The notes under the pieces are model-generated. The model made no database searches, was not told the origin of the DNA, and worked only from the letters and a program-made list of their open reading frames with translations. Positions 60,829 to 64,000 of a stretch of DNA of 64,000 bases are shown here, piece after piece. Numbering within the stretch: position 1 is the first letter of the stretch; every line of letters begins with the position of its first letter. A program made the position numbers and the translations under genes. The DNA comes from Paragonimus westermani (lineage: Eukaryota; Platyhelminthes; Trematoda; Plagiorchiida; Troglotrematidae), in NCBI GenBank assembly GCA_008508345.1, contig QNGE01000415.1:1-64000 (forward strand), written 5' to 3'.

Positions 60829-61082
60829 CAAGCGAGTGTGGCTGAGCGTTCACATGTGACGATTCAGTCGTGCCTAACGTGAGGTCAATGGTGGAATGGT
60901 CAACACGCTTGCCACACGAAAGCGTGGCCAAAGTTCAAATCCCGGCCGTGGCAAGGATATGCACTACCGATGAGCTCTAATAGGAGTGAAACGCAAGTCT
61001 AGCACTTCTTTTCGAAAGGGGCCGACTGGAAATCATACCTGGACGCGACAGCTGCGCTCAGTTATGGGTGTTGTTCAGTTTA
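60829..61082 (+). repeat. tRNA-derived ribozyme repeat, best-preserved copy
   Basis: About 250 bp. A 5' block (60829-60885) is shared with 39687 and 63792. Then comes a tRNA-like part with an A-box (TGGTGGAATGG, 60889-60899) and B-box (AGTTCAAATCCC, 60932-60943), spaced as in a pol III internal promoter. The hammerhead segment follows (60961-61005), then the tail ending near 'gggtgttgttcagttt'. No coding capacity. The design, a tRNA-like promoter plus hammerhead in a short dispersed repeat, is the one described for schistosome SM-alpha repeats; it is inferred to be a related but separate family. Confidence 0.75.
60961..61005 (+). ncRNA. Hammerhead-like ribozyme motif (type I)
   Basis: Stem I 5' strand GCACTA (60961-60966); core CCGATGA (60967-60973, consensus CTGATGA); stem II GCTCT/GGAGT around loop AATA (60974-60987); GAA (60988-60990); stem III AC-GCAA-GT (60991-60998); C before the cleavage point (60999); stem I 3' strand TAGCAC (61000-61005). 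Four of six stem I pairs remain. The U-to-C change in the core would be expected to reduce or abolish cleavage. Comparing the copies at 6.42 and 54.68 kb accounts for every deviation, so the ancestral repeat fits the type I hammerhead pattern. Confidence 0.68.
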
Positions 61083-62277
61083 CGTGAGAACCAAAATCCT
61101 CTATTACTCATCAGTATTCTTAACTAATCTGGAACTGAGTCGTGCTGCTGTACAATTCCCCAAGGTTCATTGCGTTATAGTTAACGGTCACAACTGATTA
61201 TTGGATGTATATTTCAGAAGTAACTTCTTCTGGAAGAGAACCAAAACGACAAAAGGGAAACATGAGAATCATAGACTACAAAGCAAAATTCGTTAACAGG
61301 AACAGGTTGCAATTTATTTCCTATCAAAGGTCCAAAGTTTATCACATTGATAATTACATTAGGCGAATCCGAATTGTATGAAAGACAAGTTGATCATTCA
61401 CTACAGGGGTCAATTTCTCCACTGAGGTTGTAAAGGAATGTAAGCATACGCTTTTAGTATTCAGAACCACGTATCACAAAAATTACGGAATTACTTGTGC
61501 TTGGCAGTTTCGGATTGTTGCTATTGGTATGAGAGGATTTTGAGCCGTTACATATGCCGCTACTTTCCGGCGGCCTGTCTCGGCAAACGGGTGCAAGTTG
61601 TAACCAGCAATGAACTGGTAATAACCGCAAACTTAGTACAGGACTCGCAAGTTTTCGGTATTCACAGCATAAATCCATTTCTCATTGGCTACAGCATGTG
61701 ATTCCCCGAGTCAGTCTAAAAGTTGAATCAACATAGATTGACATAATGTCCGAACGTATTTGAAGTACAACCGGCACTGACATTATTTTCAGTCAGATAA
61801 ATTGTAGCTTCCTGAAAAATCCCATTTTACCAGAAAACAGAAAACTCTGTGCCAACGTTTCGAAGTTAAAACATCATGATTCTGGTTCGAGAGTGGATAG
61901 TATTCAGACTGCCAGTTAGCTTTCTTTTGTGTTTTAAAGTGTTAGTGGTACGTTAATTAACTCCTCGTTGACCGACTGAATCAACCGATGGTCAGAACAT
62001 TAGACGTTATTGAGCCGGCCCTGCCTATACAAGGTAGGGTTCCGTAACTACACCATAGCAATCCGAGTGGTGGCAACCGTTAACTGATGAATAAATTTTT
62101 AAACAGTTCTTTATCTTCAGAATTTTGAACAAATCAATTAGAAGACGGAAGCTGGTTGATGCAGGCATTTCGTACTGACTCCTCAGTACCAAATTTACAA
62201 TACCATGAAATGGTTTTTTTTGTATCGAACAGTTCGGGGGAGCGGTGGATAGTCAGTCGGTGGATTAAGAAAGGTCA
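61083..62277. other. Non-coding stretch, nothing recognised
   Basis: AT-rich, with no supported gene. It separates a ribozyme repeat from the Penelope element. Confidence 0.55.
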
Positions 62278-62600
62278 CTAAGTCCAGGGAGGGGGCAAGT
62301 TTACGAGCAATTTTTTCTGAACACACAGGGTCGGCCTCAGTCGATTGATTGTGACCGCCTCAGCAAACCACAGGAATCTTGCATTAGAGTGAGGTGATAG
62401 GATTCTGAATGCGTAAGCTGGGTGGATAACGTGACTATAGGTCAGGGCGTGCCTTGCGACTACGGACACTGGTTGCTTGCGTGTTTCAAAGACACTGCCG
62501 TTCTTCTGTAACACGGAGTTCTACACCCATCGGGGCAAATGATCCTTCACTCTGGATATCAGGCACCTCTTGGTTCGGCCTGTGTAACATTTTTACGGTG
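62278..62600 (-). pseudogene. Penelope GIY-YIG endonuclease, frameshifted
   Basis: The third reading frame at 62586-62521 gives 'YTGRTKRC' and 'SRVKDHLPRWV', the GIY-YIG core (usually YIGRT.R...R.KEHLPRW), ending at a stop. The next frame (62514-62278) resumes with 'RFLWFAEAVTINRLRPTLCV', the conserved C-terminal block. Ile-to-Thr in YIG and Glu-to-Asp in the helix are substitutions at conserved places. Broken, so inactive. Confidence 0.78.
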
Positions 62601-63618
62601 ACATGTGAATTGGTAGACACAGTGTGAGGTGACACCGACGGGCTGATCTCCTTTGATTGAAGGGACAAGAAGTTTCTGGGTCCGAGCTAATACACAGAGT
62701 TCCACCGCGTTAAATGTTCGTTTAATCGAATTCACTAGTCTTCGAGTTGTTTGATGCATGCTATAATCACCTCTAACAGGCAGTTCTATATAAACCCTTT
62801 TTTCTAACTGTGGCCACCTGTTCGGAAGGTGGTTTCGGTCTATTATGCCTATGAACCCTTTTGGATACCCATGAGATTGTTGTGCAGACGTGATCAAGTC
62901 TAATTTCTTCGCAAGACTATCCTGTGTACACATTCATCTTGCGCATGTGAATAGTGTGTTTAGTAGTACGCATTTATGATGGGCTGGTGTGAAACTACTG
63001 AAGTTCAGGTATTGACCGCACCACGTGGTTTTCCTGATTGATAACTCTTCTACTAGAACCATATTCCCGGCAATTTACGAGTATGTCTGGAAACGCTAAA
63101 CAATCATCAGTCTCAAAATCTACCGTTTACATTCAGGTTGGGATGACAGCTATTTAAGCTTCGCACCGAGTTATCTCTATTGCCCGAGTGAACATCAATG
63201 TATCACTGACATAGCGCGTGTAGTATGAGAGACTAGCTATTTCTGTGGGTAACTCCTGCTCACTCCTTAACATGAAAAAGTCTGCTGAGATAGGCCCTAG
63301 AGGACTTCCCATGGCTACCCTGTCTACTTGGCGGTAGCACCGAACAATTAAACGGAAGCTGATGTTTTCAATGCATAACAAGAGTGCTTCTCTCAGAATA
63401 TCACTAAGTATAGTAAGTATGGTAGTGTGGCTGGCTTCAACGAGCTCACAAATATAATCAATTGTCTCGCGTAGTGCGACATTTGTGAACAGTGACTGAA
63501 CGCCTCTGGAGCACATCAACTCGTTGGCAAGATTGATTTTGTCCAAGTCACTGATCAGCTCAAAAATTTGACCACTTTGGTGCAACCTTACGTGGGATGT
63601 TAACCTGGGGTCAGTCAT
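62601..63618 (-). pseudogene. Penelope reverse transcriptase, truncated and mutated
   Basis: Visible blocks: 'SDLDKINLANELM', 'VQSLFTNVALRETIDYICEL' (the motif A region), 'GSPLGPISADFFM' (about 63325-63270) and 'YYTRYVSDTLMF' (about 63225-63190), where the catalytic YVDD has become YVSD. After a stop and frameshift, 'RKPRGAV'-like text and 'VYIELPVRGDY' (about 62800) belong to the thumb. Loss of the first Asp of the catalytic pair should abolish polymerisation. Confidence 0.82.
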
Positions 63619-63699
63619 CTGAATTACAGCTGCGCTGTTGATCGATTATCAAGTTCAGTGACGAATAAAATGGATTTCCGGTTCCAAGTAAATAAGACG

Positions 63700-63770
63700 T
63701 CTCTCATAATCAGTCACAGCTATTGCATTCTCATGGACTTTCTAGTCAGTTGCTTTGGGAAATGACGATC
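63700..63770 (-). repeat. Ribozyme-repeat tail fragment, minus strand
   Basis: On the minus strand 'actgactagaaagtccatga' and the bases after it match the family tail ('gactggaaagtc' plus the 'agctgtgct' block). It lies between the Penelope element and the plus-strand repeat at 63792. Short and uncertain. Confidence 0.4.
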
Positions 63771-63791
63771 GGGCATTCTGATCATTACTTG

Positions 63792-64000
63792 CAAGCGAAT
63801 GATACTGAGCGTTTACGTATGATGATTCAACCGTGCCTAATGTGAGGCCACTGTTGCGATAATAGGGTTACTTCATGGAAGCGTAGCTGAAGTTTGACTT
63901 CTGGCCATAGTAAGGATAGACACAAATGACGGCCCCTTCCAAGAACGAAAATAGAGTGTAGTGCTTCTATTCAAAAGAGGCTAAATGAAACGTCCATAGG
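63792..64000 (+). repeat. tRNA-derived ribozyme repeat, cut by the window end
   Basis: Shares the 5' block with 60829 ('caagcga', then 'actgagcg', 'cgtgcctaatgtgaggcc'). The B-box-like AGTTTGACTTC lies near 63890. The core is decayed to AATGACG, although a GAA and a 'tagtgcttct' stem I 3' strand survive. It runs past the end of the window. Confidence 0.6.

Larger units (their letters stand above)
62278..63618 (-). mobile_element. Penelope-like element, 5'-truncated and frameshifted
   Basis: On the minus strand: the RT palm (63618-63154), the RT thumb and linker (63150-62600) and the GIY-YIG endonuclease with C-terminus (62600-62278). The order RT then GIY-YIG defines Penelope-like elements. 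The N-terminal half of the protein is missing. At least three frame changes are needed to read it. Two ribozyme repeats on the opposite strand lie on either side (60829 and 63792), but their orientation argues against them being this element's own terminal repeats. Confidence 0.82.

Noticed and set aside
1..64000. CRISPR arrays, bacterial operons, ribosomal RNA genes
   Set aside because: No regularly spaced identical repeats, no closely packed co-directional genes and no conserved rRNA blocks were seen; the content is clearly eukaryotic.

Overview
This is a repeat-rich, gene-poor stretch of a eukaryotic (animal) nuclear genome. It has no dense or operon-like genes, it is AT-rich with stops in every frame, and it carries a microsatellite running into an assembly gap of Ns. 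Everything that can be firmly identified is a transposable element or a derivative of one. The mix points to a flatworm, most likely a trematode: a Ty3/Gypsy LTR retrotransposon, an RTE-type LINE, Penelope-like elements with a GIY-YIG endonuclease, and short tRNA-derived repeats carrying a hammerhead-ribozyme fold, as known for the schistosome SM-alpha repeats. This is inference from element content; I recognise no host gene that would fix the genus.

Layout. 1-13 kb: unremarkable non-coding DNA with one 5'-truncated ribozyme repeat (about 6.41-6.56 kb) and one possible host exon (about 7.31-7.51 kb). 13.27-13.72 kb: decayed non-LTR reverse transcriptase. 14.60-19.13 kb: a complete Gypsy element on the minus strand with two LTRs, primer-binding site, polypurine tract and one uninterrupted gag-pol frame of 1309 codons. 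26.99-27.29 kb: a solo LTR of the same family on the plus strand. 35.9-36.6 kb: a tRNA-like segment next to a mosaic tandem duplication. 38.72-39.07 kb: a GC-rich tandem pair with a period near 172 bp. 41.37-42.98 kb: a nest of fragments, consisting of a plus-strand Gypsy RT piece, a minus-strand LTR with the end of pol, and a plus-strand Penelope endonuclease piece. 45.79-48.78 kb: a nearly full-length but dead RTE LINE on the minus strand. 52.3-52.7 kb: (TG)n and a 352-bp gap. 60.8-64.0 kb: two ribozyme repeats on the plus strand flanking a 5'-truncated Penelope element on the minus strand.

How the parts relate. The Gypsy element is the only one whose proteins look intact (protease, RT, RNase H and integrase motifs are all present). 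Its LTRs differ by roughly 7 percent by eye and lack a matching target duplication, so it may be a recombinant of two insertions. The short repeats encode no protein. They carry tRNA-like pol III boxes followed by a type I hammerhead fold, and would depend on another element for reverse transcription. The RTE and Penelope copies have lost RT catalytic residues and cannot be autonomous. The most interesting signal is the hammerhead-bearing repeat family; the second is a 24-bp palindrome in the Gypsy LTR.
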